A stretch of DNA of 41,512 nt, from the NCBI GenBank assembly GCA_023453025.1, contig JAEXUD010000017.1:1-41512 (forward strand). Direction: 5' to 3'. Origin of the DNA: Bacillota bacterium (GTDB lineage: Bacteria > Bacillota > Clostridia > Tissierellales > Sedimentibacteraceae). Below, piece after piece: positions 1-7,379 of this stretch. Position 1 is the first letter of the stretch. The number at the start of each line of letters is the position of its first letter. A program made the position numbers and the translations under genes. The notes beneath the pieces were generated by a model that was not told where the DNA came from, did not search any database, and was given only the letters and a program-made list of their open reading frames with translations.

Positions 1-148
1 GCAGGTATCTGTAGTCTATTTTTGCTTTGTATTTTCCGTAATTTTCAACATATTTATCTGGAATCTCCATTTTCTCTGCTATGTTGTTGATTACCTGCAT
101 TTCTGCTTGTTGGGCTATTTCGATATCTGATAAAAATTCTTTTTTCAT
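1..148 (-). CDS. fhs: Formate--tetrahydrofolate ligase, N-terminal fragment (runs off the window)
   Basis: This is the first 49 codons of a minus-strand gene cut by the window edge. The reading begins MKKEFLSDIEIAQQ and continues to an YGKYKAKIDY segment, which matches the conserved amino end of formate-THF ligase (DIEIAQ... then I-A-E-K... then YGKYKAKI). The enzyme makes 10-formyl-THF from formate, THF and ATP, and can run in reverse to give formate and ATP. The ATG is preceded by GGAGG at a normal distance. Only 44 bases separate it from the panB gene ending at 193 and no terminator is visible between them, so cotranscription with the dctPQM-ilvD-panB operon is likely. Identification rests on about 49 residues; the nucleotide-binding motifs lie outside the window. 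Confidence 0.85.
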   Translation of the reverse strand, partial: MKKEFLSDIEIAQQAEMQVINNIAEKMEIPDKYVENYGKYKAKIDYRYL

Positions 149-192
149 AAGTCCTCCATTTACCGTTTTTATTAATTATATCATATTTAAAA

Positions 193-1050
193 TTATTTAC
201 CAGTACCGCCTCCATACAAAGTTCCAATTTCGTATCCTTCAACTTTTGCATTGAAGCAGTATTCATCTGACGGAAAAGTTCCTTCAATTGTTTCTTTATG
301 GAACTCATTAAGTCCTTCTACCATTTCTTTTCTTATATTTTTAAATAGCTTTACAAATTTTGGTTTGAAATTGCCGTACATACCAAGCATATCCTGAGTA
401 ACCAGTACCTGGCAATCAACGTGCGGTCCTGCTCCTATTCCCAGCACAGGAATGCTCACTGCCTCTGTCAGAGCCTTTGCGACTCCCTTTGGAACACATT
501 CTAACACCAATGAGAAGCATCCCGCTTTTTCTAACGATTTTGCATCATCTATCAATTTAGCTGCCGATTCGGGAGTTCCTCCCTGAACCTTGAAGCCGCC
601 CAATGATGTTGCTGTTTGAGGAGTAAGCCCAATATGCCCCATTACAGGTATTCCTGCCTTAACCATTGCTGTTATTGTGTCAGCCATTTCAACTCCGCCC
701 TCCAGCTTTATACAATCACATCCGGTTTCTTTTATTAATCTGTTTCCGTTCATTATTGCCTGTTCTTTGCTTACATTGTAAGAGCCAAATGGCATATCTC
801 CAACTATAAATGTTTCAGGAGCACCTTTAACAACCGGTCTGATGTGATGAACCATATCGTCCATCGTTACTGCTGTAGTTCCGCTGTATCCCAGCATTAT
901 CATTCCTAATGAATCGCCTACCAATATTACTTCTACTTCACTTTCATTAACTATTGACGCTGTTGTATAGTCATAAGCCGTTACATAAGAAAATTTCCTG
1001 CCTTCTTGTTTAAATTTCTTAAAATCTAATATTGTCATTTTCTTTTTCAT
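193..1050 (-). CDS. panB: Ketopantoate hydroxymethyltransferase family protein, paralogue 1
   Basis: 285-residue PanB-family TIM barrel. The family moves a hydroxymethyl group between 5,10-methylene-THF and a 2-oxo acid (classically 2-oxoisovalerate to ketopantoate) and the reaction is reversible. All catalytic and metal positions known from E. coli PanB are present: D46-S47 in VGDSLGM, D85 in GDMPF, K115 and E117 in IKLEGG, and E184 in LECVP. The usual GAGxxxDGQ loop reads GAGPHVDCQ here. The ATG follows GAGGTG with good spacing. It is the last of three panB copies in the operon and the closest to fhs. There is no panC or panD nearby. Whether it makes ketopantoate or cleaves another 4-hydroxy-2-oxo acid cannot be decided from sequence alone. 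Confidence 0.93.
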   Translation of the reverse strand: MKKKMTILDFKKFKQEGRKFSYVTAYDYTTASIVNESEVEVILVGDSLGMIMLGYSGTTAVTMDDMVHHIRPVVKGAPETFIVGDMPFGSYNVSKEQAIMNGNRLIKETGCDCIKLEGGVEMADTITAMVKAGIPVMGHIGLTPQTATSLGGFKVQGGTPESAAKLIDDAKSLEKAGCFSLVLECVPKGVAKALTEAVSIPVLGIGAGPHVDCQVLVTQDMLGMYGNFKPKFVKLFKNIRKEMVEGLNEFHKETIEGTFPSDEYCFNAKVEGYEIGTLYGGGTGK

Positions 1051-1073
1051 TATTTCACCTCAGAATTATATTA

Positions 1074-1997
1074 TTATTGATACATCTTTTCTTTTAATAA
1101 AACTAAATTTGTAAGCATTCTGTTAATAGGTGTGTCGATATTGAATTTTTCTGCTTCACTTACAATTGCTCCGTTTATATTGTTAATTTCAGTTTTTCTT
1201 TTATTGTTGACGTCGGCAAGCATTGATGATATGTTCTCTCTTGTGGCTTCAGCTACCTCTCTGAAGTGCCCTACAGCATCCGGGGTCTCTAATTTAATAC
1301 CTAATGCTTCTGCAACCTTCATGCCTTCTTTTACTGCAGCTTCAGAAATCCATTCTGTCTCCGGATAATCAAGGAGTTGTCCGTTTCTTAATCCGGTTAA
1401 CGCAGTTAATGGATTGATTCCAACATTTACTAAAACCTTATCCCAAATTAAGCCCATTACATTTGTTGATGTATAAACCGGTTCTAATTTTGCATCCTTG
1501 AATACTTGTGCAATTATTTGAATTCTTTCTGTAACTTCCCCGTCTAATTCACCGATGGATGTAGCTCCATGTCCGGCATGCTTGATTCTTCCGGGTCCAA
1601 GTAAATTAGCGCCGTGAGAAGTAGTTCCTGAAATTATCTGCTCCCTTTTGACAACTGTTTCTAATTTTTCGATATTTCCCAAGCCGTTTTGCAATGTAAG
1701 AACAACAGTATTTTGACCGATTACTGCCTGGTTTTGTTTAATAGCCAAATCGGTAATAGTAGACTTAACAAACACAATAGCTAAATCAACTACTCCTACC
1801 TCCTCCGGATTTGAAGCAGCTTTGATTCCTTTTATATATCTTTCTCCGCTTGTACCTTCCATCCATAAACCATTTTTGTTTATGTTGTCTACATGCTCTT
1901 TAAATACATCCAAGAAATAAACATCATTACCTGCTTCAGCCAATAACCCGCCATAAACGCTGCCCATAGCACCGGCACCTATTATAACTATTTTCAT
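1074..1997 (-). CDS. panE: 2-dehydropantoate 2-reductase (ketopantoate reductase) family
   Basis: 307-residue ketopantoate reductase family protein. The family reduces a 2-oxo acid with NADPH (ketopantoate to pantoate) or runs in the oxidising direction. The amino end has the Rossmann signature GAGAMGSVYG; the middle carries the conserved lysine in WDKVLVNVGINPLTAL; the carboxyl part has the helical segment with SSMLADV and the TEIN-NINGAIV motif containing the expected glutamate. Length is normal. It lies between two panB genes, 23 bases before paralogue 1. In this setting it could interconvert pantoate-like hydroxy acids and the 2-oxo acids handled by the PanB proteins. Confidence 0.88.
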   Translation of the reverse strand: MKIVIIGAGAMGSVYGGLLAEAGNDVYFLDVFKEHVDNINKNGLWMEGTSGERYIKGIKAASNPEEVGVVDLAIVFVKSTITDLAIKQNQAVIGQNTVVLTLQNGLGNIEKLETVVKREQIISGTTSHGANLLGPGRIKHAGHGATSIGELDGEVTERIQIIAQVFKDAKLEPVYTSTNVMGLIWDKVLVNVGINPLTALTGLRNGQLLDYPETEWISEAAVKEGMKVAEALGIKLETPDAVGHFREVAEATRENISSMLADVNNKRKTEINNINGAIVSEAEKFNIDTPINRMLTNLVLLKEKMYQ

Positions 1998-2063
1998 TTA
2001 ATTGCCTCCAGTAATTTATTATAAAAAAATAGTAATATTTCTATTTAATTTCAATTAGGAAAG

Positions 2064-2093
2064 ACCGGAAAATATTAGCCAATCTTTCCCGGT
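2064..2093 (-). other. Intercistronic hairpin between panB paralogue 2 and panE
   Basis: In the 101-base gap between the two genes, ACCGG (2064-2068) pairs with CCGGT (2089-2093), and the adjoining A and T runs add pairs. No U-run follows on the minus strand, so it looks more like an RNA processing or stability element than a terminator. Confidence 0.4.
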
Positions 2094-2098
2094 ATAAT

Positions 2099-2950
2099 TT
2101 AATTAAATTCTTGGAATAATGCTTCAAATGCTTCCTTAGAATCCTTTGCATGATATACATGCTTATCTTCAGGGAATTTTTCCGCTTTAACATCTTCAAC
2201 ATACTCTTTAAATGCATTGGTTACAACTTCTGCCACGTTAGCGTATTTCTTTACAAATTTAGGAGTAAATGCCTGGAACATTCCTAACATATCACCGCAG
2301 ATAATCAACTGACCATCTGCCGGCAGCCCGGCTCCTATTGAATATACAGGAATAGTTAACTTTTTAGATATATATTCGGTTAGTTCCGGCGGAACTGCTT
2401 CCAACAATAATGCCAGCGCTCCTGCTTCCTGAATGGCAAGTGCATCCTTTATAAGATCTCTTGCACTGTCAACATAAAGACCTTGTGCTTTGAAGCCTCC
2501 AAGCTGTCCGGCACTTTGAGGTGTCAGTCCGATATGTCCGATTACTACTATACCTGCATCCGATATTGCTTTTATCTTGCTTGCTACTCTGATTCCGCCT
2601 TCTAATTTGATAGAATCAACATTTGCTTCTTTTAAGAATCTTACTGCATTAGCCACAGCTTCTCCATCTGTGGTGTGATAAGAACCAAAGGGCATATCTC
2701 CAACTATAAATGTATTTGGAGCTCCTCTTCTGACTGCCTGGCAGTGAGAAATACAATCGTCCATTGTTACAGGAACCGTTCCTTCATAACCTAACACTAC
2801 CATACCTAATGAATCTCCGACCAATATCATATCCAAGCCTGCTTGCTCAGCAAAAGATGCTGTGGGGAAATCATAAGCAGTAACCCAAGCTACTTTTTCT
2901 CCGTTTTTTTTCATTTTGTGTAAATCTAATATGCTTTTTTTCTTTGCCAT
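2099..2950 (-). CDS. panB: Ketopantoate hydroxymethyltransferase family protein, paralogue 2
   Basis: 283-residue PanB-family protein. The key residues are intact: D46-S47 (VGDSLGM), D85 (GDMPF), K115/E117 (IKLEGG), E184 (LLEAVP, with alanine where the other copies have cysteine), and the canonical loop GAGLPADGQ around residues 206-214. By motif conservation it is the most standard copy. The second half differs clearly from the neighbouring copies, so this is not a recent duplication. It sits 38 bases downstream of paralogue 3 and upstream of the panE homologue. Likely reaction: reversible transfer of a hydroxymethyl group between methylene-THF and a 2-oxo acid; the true substrate is not known. 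Confidence 0.93.
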   Translation of the reverse strand: MAKKKSILDLHKMKKNGEKVAWVTAYDFPTASFAEQAGLDMILVGDSLGMVVLGYEGTVPVTMDDCISHCQAVRRGAPNTFIVGDMPFGSYHTTDGEAVANAVRFLKEANVDSIKLEGGIRVASKIKAISDAGIVVIGHIGLTPQSAGQLGGFKAQGLYVDSARDLIKDALAIQEAGALALLLEAVPPELTEYISKKLTIPVYSIGAGLPADGQLIICGDMLGMFQAFTPKFVKKYANVAEVVTNAFKEYVEDVKAEKFPEDKHVYHAKDSKEAFEALFQEFN

Positions 2951-2988
2951 TTGTATCTCCTATATTTTAATTTTATAATTTTATAATT

Positions 2989-3825
2989 TTATTTTTCAAT
3001 CTTTGGAAGATCTTCTTCTTTCATATGGAATTCTTCATCATACGAAGGATAAGAACCGCTCTTGATATCTTTATCCCATGCACTGAATGCATCTACTATT
3101 TCTTTTCTCATCTGAGCATATTGTCTTACAAACTTTGGTTTGAAGTCGCCAAATATTCCAAGCATATCATAAGCGTTTAAATTAAAGCCAACTGCAGATG
3201 AACCTGAGCCGGTACTTAATACCGGAGCGCTTATGGTTTTATTGATTAAATCATTGAGCTGAGCAGGTAAGCATTCAATCAGCACACAAAATACTCCGGC
3301 TTCTTCGGCAGCAATTGCTTCTTTAACTAATCTCTCAGCAGCTGCGGTATTTTTCCCTTGCACCTTGAATCCGCCTAAAGATGCTGCGGTTTGAGGCGTA
3401 AGACCAATATGAGCCATAACAGGAATCCCTACATCTGTTACTGCTTTGATTTTATCCATTATTCCCATTCCGCCTTCCATTTTGACGCAGTCTGCACCCA
3501 GCTTCATGAGGCTTCCTGCATTTCTGATAGCATCTTCTGTGCTTGCCTGATAAGACATAAAAGACATATCAGCTACTATGAATGTATTTGGAGCTCCTTT
3601 TCTTACAGCTTTTAAATGATACTGCATATCTTCTATATTAACATGAGTAGTACCTTCCATACCTTGAATAACCATACCTAATGAATCACCTACAAGAATC
3701 ATTTCACAGTCTGATTCATCCACCATTGATGCCATTTGATAGTCATATACTGTTACCATTCCAAACTTTTTACCATTTGTTTTCATGTCCATAATATCTT
3801 GAATCGTTAATTTTTTCTTAGCCAT
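2989..3825 (-). CDS. panB: Ketopantoate hydroxymethyltransferase family protein, paralogue 3 (diverged loop)
   Basis: 278-residue PanB-family protein, first of the three copies in transcription order. The catalytic set is kept: D47-S48, D86 (ADMSF), K115/E117 (VKMEGG), E184 (LIECLP). The stretch after strand 7, normally GIGAGxxxDGQ, is changed to STGSGSSAVGFN (residues 204-215), losing the Asp-Gly-Gln triad seen in the other two. The carboxyl end is acidic and lysine-rich. The barrel should fold and bind metal, but substrate or folate contacts may differ, so it could act on another 2-oxo acid or partner with the other copies. It starts 30 bases after ilvD, within the same operon. Confidence 0.88.
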   Translation of the reverse strand: MAKKKLTIQDIMDMKTNGKKFGMVTVYDYQMASMVDESDCEMILVGDSLGMVIQGMEGTTHVNIEDMQYHLKAVRKGAPNTFIVADMSFMSYQASTEDAIRNAGSLMKLGADCVKMEGGMGIMDKIKAVTDVGIPVMAHIGLTPQTAASLGGFKVQGKNTAAAERLVKEAIAAEEAGVFCVLIECLPAQLNDLINKTISAPVLSTGSGSSAVGFNLNAYDMLGIFGDFKPKFVRQYAQMRKEIVDAFSAWDKDIKSGSYPSYDEEFHMKEEDLPKIEK

Positions 3826-3855
3826 TTTATGTCTCCTTATACTTATAATTATAGT

Positions 3856-5511
3856 TTATTTAAATATTGCTCCGGACATTGCCGAGCCAACTAGTTTTGA
3901 ATATCTTTCAAGATAGCTGTTTCTTTGTACGGGAGGCTTGGGAGCTGTCCAGTTTTTCTTTCTTTCTGCTAATACTTCTTCGGAAACTTCCAGTGTCAAT
4001 GCTCCTCCTTCTATATCAATGCTGATAATATCTCCTTCTTCAACAAATGCCAGCAAGCCTCCGTCAGCTGCTTCCGGCGAAACATGACCTATTGCCGCAC
4101 CTCTGGTTGCACCTGAAAACCTTCCGTCGGTTACCAATGCAACCTTATCGCCTAAATCCATACCAATTATAGCCGAAGTAGGAGTAAGCATTTCTCGCAT
4201 GCCCGGACCGCCCTTAGGTCCTTCATACCTGATTACAACTACATCGCCGGATTTTATTTCTCCGCCGAAAATAGCTTTTACCGCAACTTCTTCTTTATTG
4301 AACACTCTTGCAGGACCTTTGTGCTTCAACATCTGAGGTACAACGCCAGCCTTTTTACATACAGCTCCTTCGGAAGCTAAATTTCCGTAAAGCAAAGCCA
4401 ATCCACCGGTTTGTGAGTAAGCATCTTCTTTATCTCTTATAACTTCTCTGTTTAATACATGAGTGTTTTTTATATTTTCATAAGCAGTAGCACTCGTTAC
4501 AGTTAAAGCATCCTTCAATAGTCCGGCTTCCTTTAAATCTCTCATAACTGCCGCTACTCCGCCGGCCCTGTCCAAATCGGCGGGAAAATGCGGTCCCGCA
4601 GGCTTAAGCTTCACAATATGCGGTGTTATAGATGCAATATTTTTAACCATGTCCATATTGAAATCCACACCTGCTTCATTTGCAATTGCAGCCAGATGAA
4701 GCAAAGTGTTTGAAGACCCTCCTATTGACATATCAACAAGAAGTGCATTGTAAAATGCTTCTGAAGTCATAATATCTCTGGGCTTAATATCTTTTTTATA
4801 AAGCTCCATTATTTTTATTCCGGTTTCTTTAGCCAGTGCTATTCTTTTTCCTGACGCTGCAGGATAAGTGCTGCCCGGAAGTGCCATCCCTATAGCTTCT
4901 GTTAAAAAGTTCATCGAATTTGCAGTACCCAGCAGATTACAAGCTCCGCAGCCGGGCAGTGCAGTGCGTTCAAGCTCTTGCAACTCATCCATTGACATAG
5001 CTCCTCTTTGTACTGCTCCCGGAGCTTCCATCAGGTCCGTATAGCCAACCTCTTTACCGCCGCAGAATCCTGTTGCCATGGTCCCTCCGCTTATAACTAT
5101 TGCAGGGATATTTAACCTGGCAGCTGCCATAAGCATTCCGGGAGTAATTTTATCGCAGTCAGTTATTAGAACCATGGCATCATATGAGTGCCCATTAATC
5201 ATGCATTCAATAGAATCTGCTATTAATTCTCTGCTTGCCAGAGGGTAATGCATGCCATAATTTCCTTGTGCTATGCCGTCGCATATGCCTATTGTAGGGA
5301 ATTCTATGGGTGTACCTCCTGCCATTAAAACTCCTTCTTTGACTGCCTTTGCAATTGTATCTAAATGTACATGACCGGGCATTGATTCATTTTTTGAATT
5401 AACAATACCTATCAGAGGCTTGTCTAATTCCTCAGGCAGCATACCCATTGAATAATACAGCGCTCTGTGAGTTGCTCTCTCAATACCTTTAGTTGTTATG
5501 TGACTTCTCAT
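3856..5511 (-). CDS. ilvD: IlvD/Edd-family dehydratase (dihydroxy-acid dehydratase-like, divergent)
   Basis: 551-residue iron-sulphur dehydratase of the IlvD/Edd family, which removes water from 2,3-dihydroxy acids to give 2-oxo acids. Visible landmarks are CDGIAQG (C77-D78), TDCDKITPGM (C119, with D120 and K121 as metal-site residues), PGCGAC (C188, C191), YEGPKGGPGM and TDGRFSGAT with the catalytic-region serine. Several near-invariant IlvD positions differ: LLGTANSM replaces the usual MFTANSM, and GGSSNT replaces GGSTNT. No other branched-chain amino acid gene is in the window; its neighbours are a TRAP transporter upstream and panB copies downstream. A catabolic sugar-acid or branched hydroxy-acid dehydratase is as likely as a biosynthetic one. 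The ATG has a good GGAGT ribosome site. Confidence 0.85.
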   Translation of the reverse strand: MRSHITTKGIERATHRALYYSMGMLPEELDKPLIGIVNSKNESMPGHVHLDTIAKAVKEGVLMAGGTPIEFPTIGICDGIAQGNYGMHYPLASRELIADSIECMINGHSYDAMVLITDCDKITPGMLMAAARLNIPAIVISGGTMATGFCGGKEVGYTDLMEAPGAVQRGAMSMDELQELERTALPGCGACNLLGTANSMNFLTEAIGMALPGSTYPAASGKRIALAKETGIKIMELYKKDIKPRDIMTSEAFYNALLVDMSIGGSSNTLLHLAAIANEAGVDFNMDMVKNIASITPHIVKLKPAGPHFPADLDRAGGVAAVMRDLKEAGLLKDALTVTSATAYENIKNTHVLNREVIRDKEDAYSQTGGLALLYGNLASEGAVCKKAGVVPQMLKHKGPARVFNKEEVAVKAIFGGEIKSGDVVVIRYEGPKGGPGMREMLTPTSAIIGMDLGDKVALVTDGRFSGATRGAAIGHVSPEAADGGLLAFVEEGDIISIDIEGGALTLEVSEEVLAERKKNWTAPKPPVQRNSYLERYSKLVGSAMSGAIFK

Positions 5512-5537
5512 TTAATACTCCTTTCAATTATGCGTAA

Positions 5538-6815
5538 TTAACCTAATAAGCCAGGCAAAAACATTACAATTTGTGGTATATATGTTAACAATAACAAAAC
5601 GGCGATTTCCGCAAGCAAGAATGGGATAATTCTTCTGCTTATCTGTCCTATCGTAACCTTTCCGATTCCGCTTGCCACGAACAGGTTTACTGCCATTGGC
5701 GGTGTAATCATACCTATTGATGTATTTATTACCATTACAATACCAAGTACAACCGGGTCCATTCCTAAGCTTGTTACCAAAGGCAGCAGCATTGGAGTCA
5801 TAAGCAGTATGATAGACTGCGTTTCTAGGAAACATCCCAAGAACAGCAATATAAAGTTTATTAATAAGAATATTACGATTGGGCTGCTGAATGCATTTAA
5901 TATTGCTCCTGCTAATGTTGTCGGTATATTAGCGCTTGTCATCAGCCATGAAAATGGTGCTGATAAACAGACCGTAAATAAAACAACAGCAGTTTGAGCA
6001 GAAGCTTTTGCAAGTATTCCCGGCAAATCCTTCCACTTTAACTCTCTGTAAATAAACATTGCAACAATGAAGGAGTAAACAACTGCTACTGCTGACGCTT
6101 CTGTAGGTGTGAATATACCCCCATAAATTCCGCCTAAAATTATCAATGGCATTAACAATGCCCATATTGCATCTATAAATGCTTTTATTATCTTAATAAT
6201 ATTTATACTTTCATTATCTTTAATTTCATATTTCCTGCAAGTAACAACCGCCACAAGTATTATTGCACCTGCCAGCATTAGGCCTGGTAAAAATCCTGCC
6301 ATAAACATCGTTCCTATAGAAACATTTGCAATGATTGCATATGTCACCATCGAAATGCTTGGAGGAATTACAACTCCCAATGTACCTGCCGATGCAGCAA
6401 TAGCTGAAGCCCTGTCCTTTGGGTATCCCTTTTCCACCATGTTTGGCACCATAATACCACCGATTGCTGCAACTGTTGCCGGATTAGAACCTGATATAGC
6501 ACCAAAAAATGCAGATGCAATAGTTGTTATTATAGCCAGGCTTGATGGAAGCTTGCCCAGCAATACTTGTGCAAATCTGATAAGCCTTTTAGATATACCG
6601 CCCCTTTCCATTAAATCTCCTGAAAGAATAAAAAATGGAACCGCCATAAAAGGAAAGCTGTCAAGTGATGTAAACATCCTTTGCACTATAACAACAATAT
6701 CTGAGTTCATAGGTCCGGTTACAAGTGCTGTTACAGCGGCAATACCTAATGAAAGAGCAATAGGTACATTTAGTATCAACATAAATGCAAGTGTTCCAAA
6801 TAAAGTAATTGCCAT
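5538..6815 (-). CDS. dctM: TRAP transporter large permease, DctM family
   Basis: 425-residue, very hydrophobic membrane protein with about 12 segments, the normal size for the large TRAP subunit. Family landmarks include the amino-terminal LNVPIALSLG helix, VPFFILSGDLMERGG, the GAISGSNPATVAAIG loop, and a GIYGGIFTPTEASAVAVVYS segment. DctM carries out sodium-coupled uptake of an organic acid delivered by DctP, together with DctQ. Its ATG is one base after the dctQ stop, with AGGAGG inside the dctQ tail, so the two are translationally linked. It lies 26 bases upstream of ilvD, which suggests that the imported acid feeds the dehydratase. Confidence 0.93.
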   Translation of the reverse strand: MAITLFGTLAFMLILNVPIALSLGIAAVTALVTGPMNSDIVVIVQRMFTSLDSFPFMAVPFFILSGDLMERGGISKRLIRFAQVLLGKLPSSLAIITTIASAFFGAISGSNPATVAAIGGIMVPNMVEKGYPKDRASAIAASAGTLGVVIPPSISMVTYAIIANVSIGTMFMAGFLPGLMLAGAIILVAVVTCRKYEIKDNESINIIKIIKAFIDAIWALLMPLIILGGIYGGIFTPTEASAVAVVYSFIVAMFIYRELKWKDLPGILAKASAQTAVVLFTVCLSAPFSWLMTSANIPTTLAGAILNAFSSPIVIFLLINFILLFLGCFLETQSIILLMTPMLLPLVTSLGMDPVVLGIVMVINTSIGMITPPMAVNLFVASGIGKVTIGQISRRIIPFLLAEIAVLLLLTYIPQIVMFLPGLLG

Positions 6816-6816
6816 C

Positions 6817-7311
6817 CTATTCGCCTCCTATGGTTTCTTGTTTATCACTTTTCAGCTTTTTTATAACAAATTGTAAAGTACGTACAACCATAAGTGTCAA
6901 ACCTACAGGTACCGCTGAATACACCAGCCATGTAGGCCACTGCATAGCAGGAGTCCTCTGCCCCATAGCCGCTAACCTGGAAATAAGTCCGATTGAAACA
7001 TAAGTCATAAATCCGCAAAACCCGATAATAATTACAGACCTTAAAAGAAATGCAGCTTTGTGAGTAGATCTTGGCAGTGCGTTTACAAAGTTATCAACAG
7101 TAAAGTGTGCATTATTCTTTGCACCAACACCAATACCAAGAAAAACAATCCAAACCATCAGATATCTTGCCAATTCCTCAGACCAGGGTATTATCATTAA
7201 TTTTGTGAATCTAAAGAAAGTTGCCATAAAAACTACAAAAACCATAAGTGGCAGTAAGGCTGTTATTGCTCTTTCTTCAAAATTATCTAAAAAGTTTAAC
7301 AACTTTTTCAT
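6817..7311 (-). CDS. dctQ: TRAP transporter small permease, DctQ family
   Basis: 164-residue protein with four predicted membrane segments, as expected for DctQ. Recognisable features are the WSEELARYLMVW motif and GVGAKNNAHFTVDNF. I placed the start at the ATG giving MKKLLNF, because GGAGGAAATA stands directly before it; a longer reading from 7356 would begin inside the upstream hairpin. DctQ forms the membrane complex with DctM and docks the binding protein. Confidence 0.92.
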   Translation of the reverse strand: MKKLLNFLDNFEERAITALLPLMVFVVFMATFFRFTKLMIIPWSEELARYLMVWIVFLGIGVGAKNNAHFTVDNFVNALPRSTHKAAFLLRSVIIIGFCGFMTYVSIGLISRLAAMGQRTPAMQWPTWLVYSAVPVGLTLMVVRTLQFVIKKLKSDKQETIGGE

Positions 7312-7338
7312 TATTTCCTCCTTCGATATTTTGACTGG

Positions 7339-7373
7339 TAGAATAATAGGGTACAATGTACCCTATTATTCTA
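7339..7373 (-). other. Perfect 16-bp intercistronic hairpin between dctP and dctQ
   Basis: The arms TAGAATAATAGGGTAC (7339-7354) and its exact complement (7358-7373) are separated by 3 bases. No U-run follows in the direction of transcription, so it is probably not a terminator. Such stem-loops after a binding-protein gene commonly protect or process the upstream mRNA and leave more DctP than DctQM; that role is inferred here. Confidence 0.75.
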
Positions 7374-7379
7374 TATTTC

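Noticed and set aside
54..308. 84-codon minus-strand reading spanning the panB paralogue 1 end and the fhs start
   Set aside because: It is out of frame with both real genes, has no ribosome site and lacks any recognisable domain.
193..3825. The three panB genes as a recombining DNA repeat or recent tandem duplication
   Set aside because: Protein similarity is only family-level over most of the length, and a panE gene is interleaved, so this is an old set of paralogues.
3856..5511. Branched-chain amino acid biosynthesis operon
   Set aside because: No ilvB, ilvN, ilvC, ilvE or leu genes and no branched-chain T-box or leader peptide occur near the ilvD-like gene.
5524..5835. 103-codon minus-strand reading overlapping dctM
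   Set aside because: Lies in another frame of the well-supported dctM gene; composition is unlike a protein.
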